This document shows positions 1-7,702 of a stretch of 20,029 bases of DNA, one piece after another; position 1 is the stretch's first letter, and every line of letters begins with the position of its first letter. A program made the translations under genes and the position numbers. The stretch is from Rhodospirillaceae bacterium (GTDB lineage: Bacteria; Pseudomonadota; Alphaproteobacteria; MPNO01; UBA2964). The notes under the pieces were generated by a model, which did no database searches, was not told the origin of the DNA, and worked only from the letters and a program-made list of their open reading frames with translations. The DNA lies in assembly GCA_018660305.1 (NCBI GenBank), contig JABJKO010000045.1, positions 1-20,029 on the forward strand, read 5' to 3'.

Positions 1-210
1 GATATTGCCGGCGCCGGGCTGGACACCTTCGTCGACGAACCGCTGCCGTCGGACAATCCGCTATGGAAGACCCCCAACACCATCATCACGCCCCATCTGG
101 GCGGGTTTAACGACGCCTATCCCGACCACGCCATGCCGCAATTCGAGAATAATCTGCGTTTTATGCTGGATGGCCAGCCGGACCGGATGATCAATCTGGA
201 ACGGCGGTAA
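1..210 (+). CDS. D-2-hydroxyacid dehydrogenase, C-terminal end (partial)
   Basis: Frame 1 is open from the window edge to a TAA at 208-210, giving the last 69 residues of a protein whose start lies outside. The residues GAGLDTF, then DEPLP, then LWKTPN, ITPHLGG match the C-terminal part of the NAD-binding domain of the D-isomer-specific 2-hydroxyacid dehydrogenases. The His of TPHLGG (residue 32 of the fragment) corresponds to the catalytic acid/base His of that family. Family members reduce 2-oxoacids or oxidise D-2-hydroxyacids in the cytoplasm with NAD(P)H. The substrate cannot be told from this fragment. It converges on the DUF2189 gene, with only 12 bases between the two stops. Confidence 0.9.
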   Translation, partial: DIAGAGLDTFVDEPLPSDNPLWKTPNTIITPHLGGFNDAYPDHAMPQFENNLRFMLDGQPDRMINLERR

Positions 211-222
211 AACAAAACCGCT

Positions 223-1041
223 TTAATCTGAGCCGACCTCCGGGGCCGGCGCCAGCGCGCGGCGATAAAGATGCCACGACGCATGGCCGAGAACGGGCAG
301 AACCACGAGAAGCCCGATGAGACCGGACAGCAGAGAGAGACCGATCAGTAGCGCGATGGTCAGACACCACACGATCATCGCCCTCCGGTTGCCCAGAACC
401 ACCTTCACGCTGGAGATCATGGCGGTGACGAAATCCACGTCACGGTCGAACAGCATGGGAAAGGATGTCACCGAAAAGGAAAACACCGCAAAGGCGATAA
501 TGGCGCCGACGCCATTGCCGATGGCGAAGAACAGCAGCCCCATGGGGGTGGTAAAAATTTCGCGCAGCAATTCCGGTGCGCTAAAAGATTTCAGACCCAG
601 GAAACCGAAAAACAGCAGTGCCGCGATATCCATCCAGATAAACAGGGTAAAGCCCGTGACCAGGGCCATCCAGCCGAGATCGCGCCTCGACGCGCCCCAT
701 ACCAAACCACCGATCTGTCCCCAGGACAGGGCCTCGTTCCGCTCCAGGCCCCGGCTGATGGCATAGAACGCCGTCGCGACAAAGGGTGCTATCAGTGCGA
801 AGCCGGCCGCCAGCGGATAGACCAGATACGGCAGGTCAAACTGGACAAGCAGCAGGATGAGCATCCACCCGCCCACCGTATAAATGCCACTGACCACGAG
901 GCCGTAAAGTGGCGCCGCCCGGAAATCGCGCAGACCGGCGCCCAGGACCTCCAGAATGTCGCTTATGGTCAGCGCCAGAACGGCCGGGGGCTGGCCGGAG
1001 ACGCCGGTCGGCCCGTGCAGGGTATTGGCTGTCTGGTTCAT
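223..1041 (-). CDS. DUF2189 family integral membrane protein
   Basis: This 272-residue protein has about six hydrophobic segments, roughly at residues 48-70, 72-95, 120-146, 164-195 and a long pair at 222-258. The stretch LRDFRAAPLYG followed by a GGWM motif and the first membrane segment is the signature of the DUF2189 family, which is common in alphaproteobacteria and has no established function. Its size is usual for the family. It reads away from the flavin oxidoreductase gene, from which it is separated by 149 bases, so it may have its own promoter. I find no catalytic residues and propose no function beyond an inner-membrane location. Confidence 0.88.
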   Translation of the reverse strand: MNQTANTLHGPTGVSGQPPAVLALTISDILEVLGAGLRDFRAAPLYGLVVSGIYTVGGWMLILLLVQFDLPYLVYPLAAGFALIAPFVATAFYAISRGLERNEALSWGQIGGLVWGASRRDLGWMALVTGFTLFIWMDIAALLFFGFLGLKSFSAPELLREIFTTPMGLLFFAIGNGVGAIIAFAVFSFSVTSFPMLFDRDVDFVTAMISSVKVVLGNRRAMIVWCLTIALLIGLSLLSGLIGLLVVLPVLGHASWHLYRRALAPAPEVGSD

Positions 1042-1190
1042 CGATCCAACTCCGTCTCAAATGAACACCAGAGCTGTCAGTATGGGCGTGTCGTGGCGCC
1101 CCATACAATGCGACACACTGTCACTCGACGTGGCGCAATCGGATGATCTGACGGGCCGGTTATCAAAAACGACGGAACGCGGCGGCGCCC

Positions 1191-2288
1191 CTAAGCCGAC
1201 AGTTTCGCCTGATCGCCCAGAGCGGTGTGCGCGCCTTCGAAGGCCGGGGCGATGTCGCGCATGAACTGATCCATCTGCTCGCGCACCAGCGCATCCGACT
1301 TCATGCCGAAATTGAAATAGAGGATCACCTCCTCCACCCCCATTTCTTCCACCTCTTTCAGCCGATTGATGATCCTTTCAGGCGAACCCAGGAGAATCGC
1401 GCTCTCGTCAAAATCCTCGATCTTGGGATCGGCGAGCTTCTTACCGATTTCGGCGAAATACTGCATGGTGGGGGGCATTGTGCTGCCGCCGCCCTGGCTG
1501 GTTTTCTTGCGCATGCCGGCCATGGAAAAATAATTGACCAGACGGCCCCGCGCCTCATCGCGGTCGGCCTGGCTTTCGCCGATATGGATGAAGTAGCTGC
1601 ACTTTATGCGCCGCGCTTCCTTTGCCTTCTGCTCACAGATCTCGCGATAGGCCATGATGGCCTTGTCGAGCCCACCGAAAATCATGGAGGACGCAAACGG
1701 CGCCAGAAGAAGATTCCAGTCGCGGTCGGCGGCGATTTCCATGGAGAATTTTGAGAACGACCCCATGAAGGGCCGGAATGGCACCTGCGCCGGCTTGGGA
1801 TGAACGTCCAGCTCTTCGGCCTGATAGAATTCCCCGTTGAAATCGAACGGCTCGGTCTCGTTCCAGCAGCGTTCAAGCAAATCGAGCCCTTCGGAAAACA
1901 GCTCGGCGCTTTTCTGGAAGTCGGCACTGAAAGGGGTGAACTCGTGGGAATCGTAGCCGCGCCCGGTGGCGAAATCCACCCGCCCGCCGGACAGCTGGTC
2001 GAGGCTCGCCCATTCCTCGGCCACATGGATGGGGTGATGAATGGGCAGCACGACAACCGCCGGCCCCAACCGCACCCGCTTGGTGGCCCCGGCCACATGG
2101 GACAGGAACACCGCCGGCACCGAGATCACGCCCCGCCGGTTGAAGTGATGCTCGCCCACCCACACCGAATGCATGCCGATTTCCTCGGCATAGAGGGACT
2201 GGCCGAGAATCTCCCGAAAGAAATCCGCCGTGTCCCGCGGATTGTCCGGATACCGATTGTCACTGAGCGTAAAATAACCGAAATCCAT
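1191..2288 (-). CDS. LLM class (bacterial luciferase-like) flavin-dependent oxidoreductase
   Basis: The 365-residue product starts MDFGYFTLSD and shows the hallmarks of the luciferase-like monooxygenase superfamily: WVGEHHF (residues 43-49), a strand pair ending RVRLGPAVVVLP (71-82), then LDQLSGGRVDFATGRG (about 96-111). It should bind FMN or F420 in a TIM barrel and be cytoplasmic. The substrate is unknown; such enzymes oxidise small organics, sulfonates or aldehydes, usually with a separate flavin reductase. I chose the ATG at 2288 because GGGAG lies 7 bases upstream and the family normally starts at this MDFGYF. An ATG 30 bases earlier lacks support. It lies 36 bases downstream of the molybdenum large subunit gene on the same strand, suggesting one transcript. 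Confidence 0.9.
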   Translation of the reverse strand: MDFGYFTLSDNRYPDNPRDTADFFREILGQSLYAEEIGMHSVWVGEHHFNRRGVISVPAVFLSHVAGATKRVRLGPAVVVLPIHHPIHVAEEWASLDQLSGGRVDFATGRGYDSHEFTPFSADFQKSAELFSEGLDLLERCWNETEPFDFNGEFYQAEELDVHPKPAQVPFRPFMGSFSKFSMEIAADRDWNLLLAPFASSMIFGGLDKAIMAYREICEQKAKEARRIKCSYFIHIGESQADRDEARGRLVNYFSMAGMRKKTSQGGGSTMPPTMQYFAEIGKKLADPKIEDFDESAILLGSPERIINRLKEVEEMGVEEVILYFNFGMKSDALVREQMDQFMRDIAPAFEGAHTALGDQAKLSA

Positions 2289-2295
2289 GCCTGTT

Positions 2296-2300
2296 CTCCC
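2296..2300 (-). promoter_or_regulatory. Ribosome binding site of the LLM oxidoreductase
   Basis: GGGAG on the minus strand with a 7-base spacer to the ATG at 2288. It decides the start in favour of the internal methionine over the ATG at 2318. Confidence 0.7.
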
Positions 2301-2324
2301 TGTCTCCAAAGGTCGCATTCAAGA

Positions 2325-4682
2325 TTAGAGGGTCGTCCGATCCCCATCACGCACCGCCCGCCATACTTTCTCTGGTGTTAGCGGCATCTCGATATGGCGC
2401 ACGCCGTAAACCGCCAGCGCATCGACCACGGCGTTCACGTAAACCGCCAGCGCCGGTGTGGTGCCACCCTCGCCGCCGGCGCGGATGCCCAGCGGATTTG
2501 TCGGTGACGGGACCTCGCTGATCTCGGTGACGAAGGACGGCATGTCATCGGCCCGGGGCATGGCGTAATCCATGAACGAGCCCGACAGCATCTGGCCGCT
2601 TGCCGCATCGTAGTTGCACAATTCCAGCATGGCCTCGCCGAGGCCCTGGACGATGGCGCCATGGGCCTGGCCATGGAGGATCAGCGGATTGATCGCCCGG
2701 CCCACATCATCGATGCCGGTGTAGGAAACAAGCTCGATGGCACCGGTATCGGTGTCCACCTCCACCTCGCACACATGGGCGCCGAACGGATAGGCGGGGA
2801 CGCGGATCACCTCATCACAGATGGACCCGAGAGGACCTTGGGTTTCTTCGGGCAGGCTTGTGTCTTCCAGCGCCGTGGCGGCCACGTCGAACAGCCCGAC
2901 CGACCGGTCGGTGCCGGTGACGATGAAGTTTCCGTCATCGAAGGAGATATCGGCCTCGGCCGCCTCCAGCACATGGGCCGCGATGGTTCTGCCCCGGGCG
3001 ATGATGTCGTCGGATGCCTTGCCCATGATGATGCCGGCGAGGCGCATGGATCGGCCGGAGTGCGATCCGCCGCCCACCTCGACCAGATCGGTGTCGCCGG
3101 TAATCAAATTCACGGATTCGAACGGCACGCCGAGCCATTCGGTGACAAGCTGGGCAAAGCTGGTCTCATGCCCCTGGCCGCTTGAGAGCGTGCCGATCAC
3201 CACATCCACCTTGCCATCGGGCCGTACCGTCATCTCGGTACGTTCGCGGGGCGCGCCGGTGGAGGTTTCCATGTAAGCGGCGATGCCAAAGCCGCGATGC
3301 TTGCCGCGCGCCCGGGCCTCTTCCCGGCGGGCGGGGAATCCGGCCCAGTCGCCGATCTCAATCACCCGGTCCAGCACCTGCTGGTAGGCGCCGCTGTCGT
3401 AGGTCATGCCAAGACCATTGGCATAGGGCATGGCGTCGGGCGGGATCATGTTGCGCCGGCGCAACTCCACCGGATCGAAGCCGCATTGCCGCGCCGCCAG
3501 ATCCACCAGCCGCTCCATGACAAACATCACCTCGGGCCGCCCGGCACTGCGGTAGGGGTTTGTCGGCGGCGTGTTGCTCAACACCGCGCGGGCCCGGAAA
3601 TGACAGGCGGGGATCTGATAAACCCCGTTCATGATTTCGACGCCCTTGGTCAGCGGCACGAAGGACAGTGTGTGCGCCCCCAAATTGCTGGTGTTGGTGC
3701 AGCGAAGGCCAAGAAAATTGCCGTCTGAATCCAGCGCCAGCTCGGACTCCACCACCAGATCGCGGCCCTGATGATCGCTGAGAAAGGCTTCGCTGCGTTC
3801 GCAGGTCCATTTGACCGGCCGGGCAAGTTTTTTAGCGGCCCAGGCCACCAGCGCGAATTCAGGATAGAAGCTGTTGCGGGTGCCGAAATTGCCGCCCACA
3901 TCGTGGGCCACCACCCGCACCTGATCGAATTCCACCCCCAGAACCCCGGCCATCTCACGCTTCTGGCGCACCGTGCCGCCACTGCCGGCATGAACGAAAT
4001 AACGGTCGGTGTCCGGGTCATAGGACCCGATGGCGGCGCGCGGCTCCATGGGAACGCCGGTAACGCGGCCCACCCAGGTATCAAACCGGACGACATGTTC
4101 CGCCTTGGCAAACGCGGCGTCGGTTCCCGCCTGATCACCGCCATCGGCATCGATGCAGACATTGGAGTCAAGATGACCCCAGACACGAGGCGCACTCGCT
4201 TGCGCCGCCGCCGCGGTATCGGTCACCGATGGCAGGATTTCGTATTCCACCAACAGCGCATCGGCGCCGGCCAGCGCCGCTGCCAGGGATTCGCCCACCA
4301 CCATGGCCACCCCCTCGCCCACGAACCGGGCTTCGTCTGCCGGCAGCACGTGATGGGCAGTGGTCACGTGGTCGGACCCGTCACGGTTGATGAGCGCGAT
4401 GTCCGGCGGGCTCGAAGGCGCGGTGTTGTGCGGGATGGGGCTAAGCCCCTCGGCCAGCGCATCGGCGCCGGTATAGACGGCCAGCACGCCGGGCACGGAG
4501 AAAGCCTCCGTCTTGTTTATGGATATGATCCGCGCATGGGCATGGGGCGAGCGGACTATCGCTGCATAGGCCTGCCCGTCCAGCACCACATCGTCGCTGA
4601 AATTGCCCTGCCCGGTGAGCAGCCGCTGGTCCTCCTTACGGAGAACCGCATCGCCGATACGCCCGTCAGATCCATCTGGCAT
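2325..4682 (-). CDS. Xanthine dehydrogenase family molybdopterin-binding large subunit (CoxL/XdhB-like)
   Basis: At 785 residues this is a full-length molybdenum hydroxylase large subunit. Residues 10-25 and 40-55 (RSPHAHARI) form the usual start of the a/b hammerhead domain. HDVGGNFGTRN (260-270), PYRSAGRPE (376-384), GQGHETSFAQ (502-511), GGGSHSGRSM (537-546) and GGEGG (736-740) are the cofactor and active-site motifs, with Glu738 as the catalytic base. The YRSAGR loop resembles the type II AYRGAGR form rather than the AYXCSFR loop of true CO dehydrogenase, so CO oxidation is unlikely. The enzyme class hydroxylates N-heterocycles, aldehydes or aromatic acids with water as oxygen source. The [2Fe-2S] and FAD subunits that normally accompany it are absent from the flanking genes. 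It starts 13 bases after the diiron-fold gene ends. Confidence 0.93.
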   Translation of the reverse strand: MPDGSDGRIGDAVLRKEDQRLLTGQGNFSDDVVLDGQAYAAIVRSPHAHARIISINKTEAFSVPGVLAVYTGADALAEGLSPIPHNTAPSSPPDIALINRDGSDHVTTAHHVLPADEARFVGEGVAMVVGESLAAALAGADALLVEYEILPSVTDTAAAAQASAPRVWGHLDSNVCIDADGGDQAGTDAAFAKAEHVVRFDTWVGRVTGVPMEPRAAIGSYDPDTDRYFVHAGSGGTVRQKREMAGVLGVEFDQVRVVAHDVGGNFGTRNSFYPEFALVAWAAKKLARPVKWTCERSEAFLSDHQGRDLVVESELALDSDGNFLGLRCTNTSNLGAHTLSFVPLTKGVEIMNGVYQIPACHFRARAVLSNTPPTNPYRSAGRPEVMFVMERLVDLAARQCGFDPVELRRRNMIPPDAMPYANGLGMTYDSGAYQQVLDRVIEIGDWAGFPARREEARARGKHRGFGIAAYMETSTGAPRERTEMTVRPDGKVDVVIGTLSSGQGHETSFAQLVTEWLGVPFESVNLITGDTDLVEVGGGSHSGRSMRLAGIIMGKASDDIIARGRTIAAHVLEAAEADISFDDGNFIVTGTDRSVGLFDVAATALEDTSLPEETQGPLGSICDEVIRVPAYPFGAHVCEVEVDTDTGAIELVSYTGIDDVGRAINPLILHGQAHGAIVQGLGEAMLELCNYDAASGQMLSGSFMDYAMPRADDMPSFVTEISEVPSPTNPLGIRAGGEGGTTPALAVYVNAVVDALAVYGVRHIEMPLTPEKVWRAVRDGDRTTL

Positions 4683-4695
4683 GTTTACTTCACGC

Positions 4696-5445
4696 CTACT
4701 TCACACCAGGCGGCTGTTCGTCCCATTCCTTGAGATGTTCCTTGCGGTAGGTATCCGAGGTGCAGCCCCAGCGCAGCTTGCACATTTCCTCCGCCACCAC
4801 CGCCGCCCGGTCGCGCAACTCGTCATTGGTCAGATACTTGGCGGCCAGCGCCAACTGGCGGCTGGAATGTTCCTCATCGGCCATTTCATGCTCGGCAAAG
4901 AAGATGGCGGCCCTGTCGGTCCTCTTGATCCCGTAATGGGCCTCCAGCGCCGGCAGGACGATCTCCGCATTGAAGGCCGGCATCTGGCCTTCCTGGGTGA
5001 ACTGCATGGCCAGGACCACGCCCACCGGTTCTTCGCGGGCCACGTTGAGATAATACAGCGCGCGGCCCCACCAGCCCGGCGTCATCTCCACGTTGAGCAC
5101 TTCATCCTTGGTCATGCCGGCCACCTCGCAGAAATCATAAATCATCTGCATATGATCGTGGGCGCCGTGTTCGGTGTGCCCGCCGATCAGCCCCTCTTCC
5201 TCGGCCATGTTCTCGGCCAGCATCTTGCGCACATCGGCCGGGCCGCGCGCGTATAGATGCCCAAAGGCCTGCAGCCCGTAACGCACGTACTTGGCGTGCT
5301 GCGCCATGTAGGTGGCCAGCACGCGCAGATCCAGCGTGCCCTCGGCGAGACGCTGCGACATGGGATGCTGTTTGAAATGCCACTTGTCGCGGATCGCCGT
5401 GATGCGCGCGACGATATCGGTGGCGGGGTCAACGATGGTTGCCAT
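4696..5445 (-). CDS. Heme-oxygenase-fold (TenA/PqqC-like) protein, probable diiron oxidase (HDO type)
   Basis: The 249-residue all-alpha protein belongs to the TenA/PqqC/iron-containing redox enzyme superfamily. AEEEGLIGGH at residues 81-90 and EHEMADEEH at 185-193 give Glu83, His90, His186, Asp190 and His193, with Glu152 as the likely remaining ligand. The spacings Glu-7-His and His-4-Asp-3-His equal those I recall for the diiron ligands of chlamydial CADD. This points to a heme-oxygenase-like diiron oxidase rather than a thiaminase or PQQ synthase. Known relatives decarboxylate, desaturate or N-oxygenate small acids, or act on their own residues. AGGAG lies 7 bases before the ATG. It is the first gene of a minus-strand set with a molybdenum hydroxylase and a flavin enzyme. 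The exact reaction is unknown; a pyrroloquinoline- or thiamine-related role remains possible. Confidence 0.8.
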   Translation of the reverse strand: MATIVDPATDIVARITAIRDKWHFKQHPMSQRLAEGTLDLRVLATYMAQHAKYVRYGLQAFGHLYARGPADVRKMLAENMAEEEGLIGGHTEHGAHDHMQMIYDFCEVAGMTKDEVLNVEMTPGWWGRALYYLNVAREEPVGVVLAMQFTQEGQMPAFNAEIVLPALEAHYGIKRTDRAAIFFAEHEMADEEHSSRQLALAAKYLTNDELRDRAAVVAEEMCKLRWGCTSDTYRKEHLKEWDEQPPGVK

Positions 5446-5489
5446 GGGTTTTCTCCTGAGGGCCCTGAGCCAGCTATTTATTTGCCAAG

Positions 5490-5518
5490 AGTGTATGGGA
5501 ACCCTTCAGGGTCGACAA
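5490..5518 (-). promoter_or_regulatory. Candidate sigma-70 promoter with palindromic spacer, upstream of the diiron-fold gene
   Basis: On the minus strand TTGTCG (5513-5518) is followed after exactly 17 bases by TACACT (5490-5495), each matching the consensus boxes at four of six positions. Transcription would start near 5483, giving a leader of about 38 bases. The spacer holds a perfect inverted repeat, ACCCT-GA-AGGGT (5501-5512), well placed for a repressor. The whole 143-base divergent region 5446-5588 also must serve the plus-strand amidohydrolase, for which I see only a weak TATAAA at 5566-5571. Confidence 0.4.
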
Positions 5519-5588
5519 GAAAGCAGAGGGCGACCGGAAAAATGTCCGCTACACTGATGGAGCAATATAAAAAAGACAGGGGGCTGTC

Positions 5589-6683
5589 ATGACACCGCCA
5601 TCCGGGGCCAGCGCGCCAGCGGACGATTTCGCCATCGATGCCGATGGCCATGTCCACGAAGAAGATGTGATGTTCACCGACTATCTGGAGCCGGGCTTCC
5701 GTGACAGGACCGAGGGCTGGGCGCTCAACGCCGACAGAAACCGGCGTTTCATTGTGGATGGCGAGGAACATCCGCCGTTCCCCAAGGAAATTTCAGTCCG
5801 CAAACCCATGAGCGCCGAGAACCGCATCAAGGTAATGGACAAGGAACGTATCCGTCTCGCGGTGTTGTTCCCGTCCGCCGCGCTGACCGCCGGGTATATG
5901 GAGCCCAGCTTCGCGCAGGCCATCATGCGGGCTTACAACAGCTGGATGTCGGACTGGTGCGGGGCCTTTCCCGAGCGGCTGAAATTCGCCGCGCCCGTGG
6001 TGCTGTACGACATTGACGAGGCCATCAGGGAGGCCCGGCGCGCGGTGGGGGAACTGGGCGCGGTGGCCGTTTCTGCGCGGCCCAACCCGGCGGCGGGAAA
6101 GCGCCTCGATGCCGCGGACCGCGAGCCGTTCTACACGGCGGTGGAGGAGCTGGGCGTACCGCTGATAATTCATGAATCCACCGGCGATCCGACCACCGCC
6201 GGCGGCGAACGCTATGGCGGCATGCAGGTGCCGGAAAGCTATCTGTTTCATCACGTGATCTCGCACCCGTTCGAACAGATGATGGCCATGATGGCGCTGA
6301 TCTGCGGCGGCGTGCTGGAACGCCACCCAAGGCTCAAGGTTGGTTTCTTCGAAGCCAGCTGTTCCTGGGCGCCCTACTGGCTGTCGCGGCTGGACGAACA
6401 TTTCGAACACCCCAAGCTCGGCCATTACATGGAAGGGCTGAGCATGCATCCGCGCGCTTACTTCGACCGGCAATGCGTGGTGAGCTGCGATCCCGGCGAC
6501 GAAACCATTCCGCTCGCCATCCAGGGGCTGGGCGCTGACAAGATCCTGTTCGCCACCGATTATCCCCATTTCGATTCCGGCGGCGGCTCGGTGCAAAGTT
6601 TTCTGGATGTGGAGGGAATTGACCCAGCCGACCAGCGCCGCATTCTCCATGACAACACCCTGGAGTTTTACGGGCTGGCGTAA
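5589..6683 (+). CDS. Amidohydrolase-2 family metal-dependent hydrolase/decarboxylase
   Basis: This 364-residue protein is a complete PF04909-type amidohydrolase. The N-terminal DADGHVHE (residues 17-24) gives the Asp19-x-His21 metal motif. HES at 195-197 provides the third metal His, the HHVISHPFE segment (221-229) the next, and FATDYPHFDS (321-330) the catalytic Asp324. The GFFEASCSWAPYW block (252-264) is typical of the subgroup found in catabolic clusters. Members are cytoplasmic Zn or Mn enzymes that hydrolyse lactones and amides or decarboxylate aromatic and oxo acids, as in ACMSD and gamma-resorcylate decarboxylase. A purine-rich AGGGGG lies about 6 to 11 bases before the ATG. It is divergent from the diiron-fold operon and meets the binding-protein gene stop to stop. 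The precise substrate is unknown. Confidence 0.92.
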   Translation: MTPPSGASAPADDFAIDADGHVHEEDVMFTDYLEPGFRDRTEGWALNADRNRRFIVDGEEHPPFPKEISVRKPMSAENRIKVMDKERIRLAVLFPSAALTAGYMEPSFAQAIMRAYNSWMSDWCGAFPERLKFAAPVVLYDIDEAIREARRAVGELGAVAVSARPNPAAGKRLDAADREPFYTAVEELGVPLIIHESTGDPTTAGGERYGGMQVPESYLFHHVISHPFEQMMAMMALICGGVLERHPRLKVGFFEASCSWAPYWLSRLDEHFEHPKLGHYMEGLSMHPRAYFDRQCVVSCDPGDETIPLAIQGLGADKILFATDYPHFDSGGGSVQSFLDVEGIDPADQRRILHDNTLEFYGLA

Positions 6684-7604
6684 TTACGCGGTTGCCGGGC
6701 CATCCTCCATTACTGCCCGCGCCAGGCTGTTATTGACGCAATCGGCATAGTCCGCGCCGCGCTTTATCAATCCACCCGACAGGCAGGATTGTCTCAGCCG
6801 TTCGAAACCAGCTTCCGGCAGATAAGGATCGCGGCCCCACAGTCCGAGGGATTTGTAGCGGGCGATACAGCCTGCGAGCGTGGCCGGATCAAGGTCTGGA
6901 AAATAGGACGCGAGCGTCTCGGCGATTGTCGCCGGCTCGGCGCCGTGCAGCCATGTCTGGGTCTTGTGGATCGCCCGGATCATGGCCAGCATCACATCAG
7001 GCCGGTCGGTCAGGGCTTTCTCCGTGGTATAGAACGAGGTGTAGGACGTGGGGCCACGCCCTGCCGCCGCATACCAGATATGCCCTGCCACTTCGGACAC
7101 TAGCTGTTCCACAAACGGCTCGAAAACCTGGATCACGTCCACCGTGCCATCCCGCAATGCGTCCGCATTGGCAGCCATAGGCTGATCGGCGACACGGTCG
7201 ATACTCTCGGGATCCACACCGGCATCGCGCAGATCCAGCTGCAGGCACATCCAGGGCGTGGGGACTTCACTGACCGTGGCGACGCGCAAACGGGAAAGAT
7301 CGGCGAAGCTGAAATTGGGGTTCGGCTCGCGCCCCACCAGAAAGAACGGATCCCGTGTCACCACCTCACAGAAACTGACCAGGGTGGAAGCCGGATCCCT
7401 GTCGCGGTCAACCAGAATGCGCATTGGCCCGCCCCACCACACCGCCGGCGCGGTATCATCGCGGTTCCGGGCCGTGGGTCCGGGGGCATCGGACGGTTCG
7501 AGCACCACATCCAGTCCCTCAGCCGCGAAGGCGCCCAACGCAAACGGAAGATAAAACGGCGCATAGAACACGGCGCGGAAATTCTCATGGAGCGTAATGG
7601 TCAT
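6684..7604 (-). CDS. NMT1/THI5-like solute-binding-type protein without signal peptide
   Basis: The 306-residue product has the fold pattern of the NMT1/THI5-like periplasmic binding proteins: an opening FYAPFYLPFALGAFAAEGLDV strand-helix unit (residues 13-33, quoted in part), SFADLSRLRVATV (97-109), and an AANADALRDGTVDVIQVFEP-like lobe (about 145-163). Unlike transported members it begins MTITLHENF with no signal peptide or lipobox. An in-frame TGA at 7614-7616, three codons before the ATG, excludes a longer start. GAGG lies about 7 bases upstream of the ATG. It should therefore be cytoplasmic, as an enzyme (THI5 itself makes the thiamine pyrimidine), a ligand sensor or a binding protein. 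The yeast THI5 cysteine cluster is not visible. No permease adjoins it. Confidence 0.8.
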   Translation of the reverse strand: MTITLHENFRAVFYAPFYLPFALGAFAAEGLDVVLEPSDAPGPTARNRDDTAPAVWWGGPMRILVDRDRDPASTLVSFCEVVTRDPFFLVGREPNPNFSFADLSRLRVATVSEVPTPWMCLQLDLRDAGVDPESIDRVADQPMAANADALRDGTVDVIQVFEPFVEQLVSEVAGHIWYAAAGRGPTSYTSFYTTEKALTDRPDVMLAMIRAIHKTQTWLHGAEPATIAETLASYFPDLDPATLAGCIARYKSLGLWGRDPYLPEAGFERLRQSCLSGGLIKRGADYADCVNNSLARAVMEDGPATA

Positions 7605-7690
7605 GACACCGCCTCACCGCTTTAACCGGACGGCGCAGTTTGCCTGTGACGCAATTTGGAGTCATCCTTGAACAGGAATTAAATGAGGGC

Positions 7691-7695
7691 GGAGG
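7691..7695 (+). promoter_or_regulatory. Ribosome binding site of the TauD-like dioxygenase
   Basis: A perfect GGAGG with a 7-base spacer to the ATG at 7703. It fixes the start there rather than at an in-frame ATG 63 bases upstream, which has no such site. Confidence 0.85.
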
Positions 7696-7702
7696 AAATA
7701 TC

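Noticed and set aside
1042..1190. Terminator after the LLM gene in the 149-base gap
   Set aside because: There is a GC-rich stretch followed by TTTTT on the minus strand, but I could not find a convincing stem.
2325..4682. Aerobic CO dehydrogenase (CoxL form I)
   Set aside because: The active-site loop is YRSAGR rather than AYXCSFR, and no CoxM or CoxS gene is adjacent.
5566..5571. TATAAA as -10 box of the amidohydrolase
   Set aside because: No -35 box at a suitable distance, and the leader would be about ten bases, overlapping the ribosome site.
4696..7604. Thiamine salvage cluster (TenA plus THI5-like protein)
   Set aside because: The TenA-fold protein has a diiron-type ligand set, the THI5-like protein shows no cysteine cluster, no Thi genes or TPP riboswitch are visible, and the two are in separate units.
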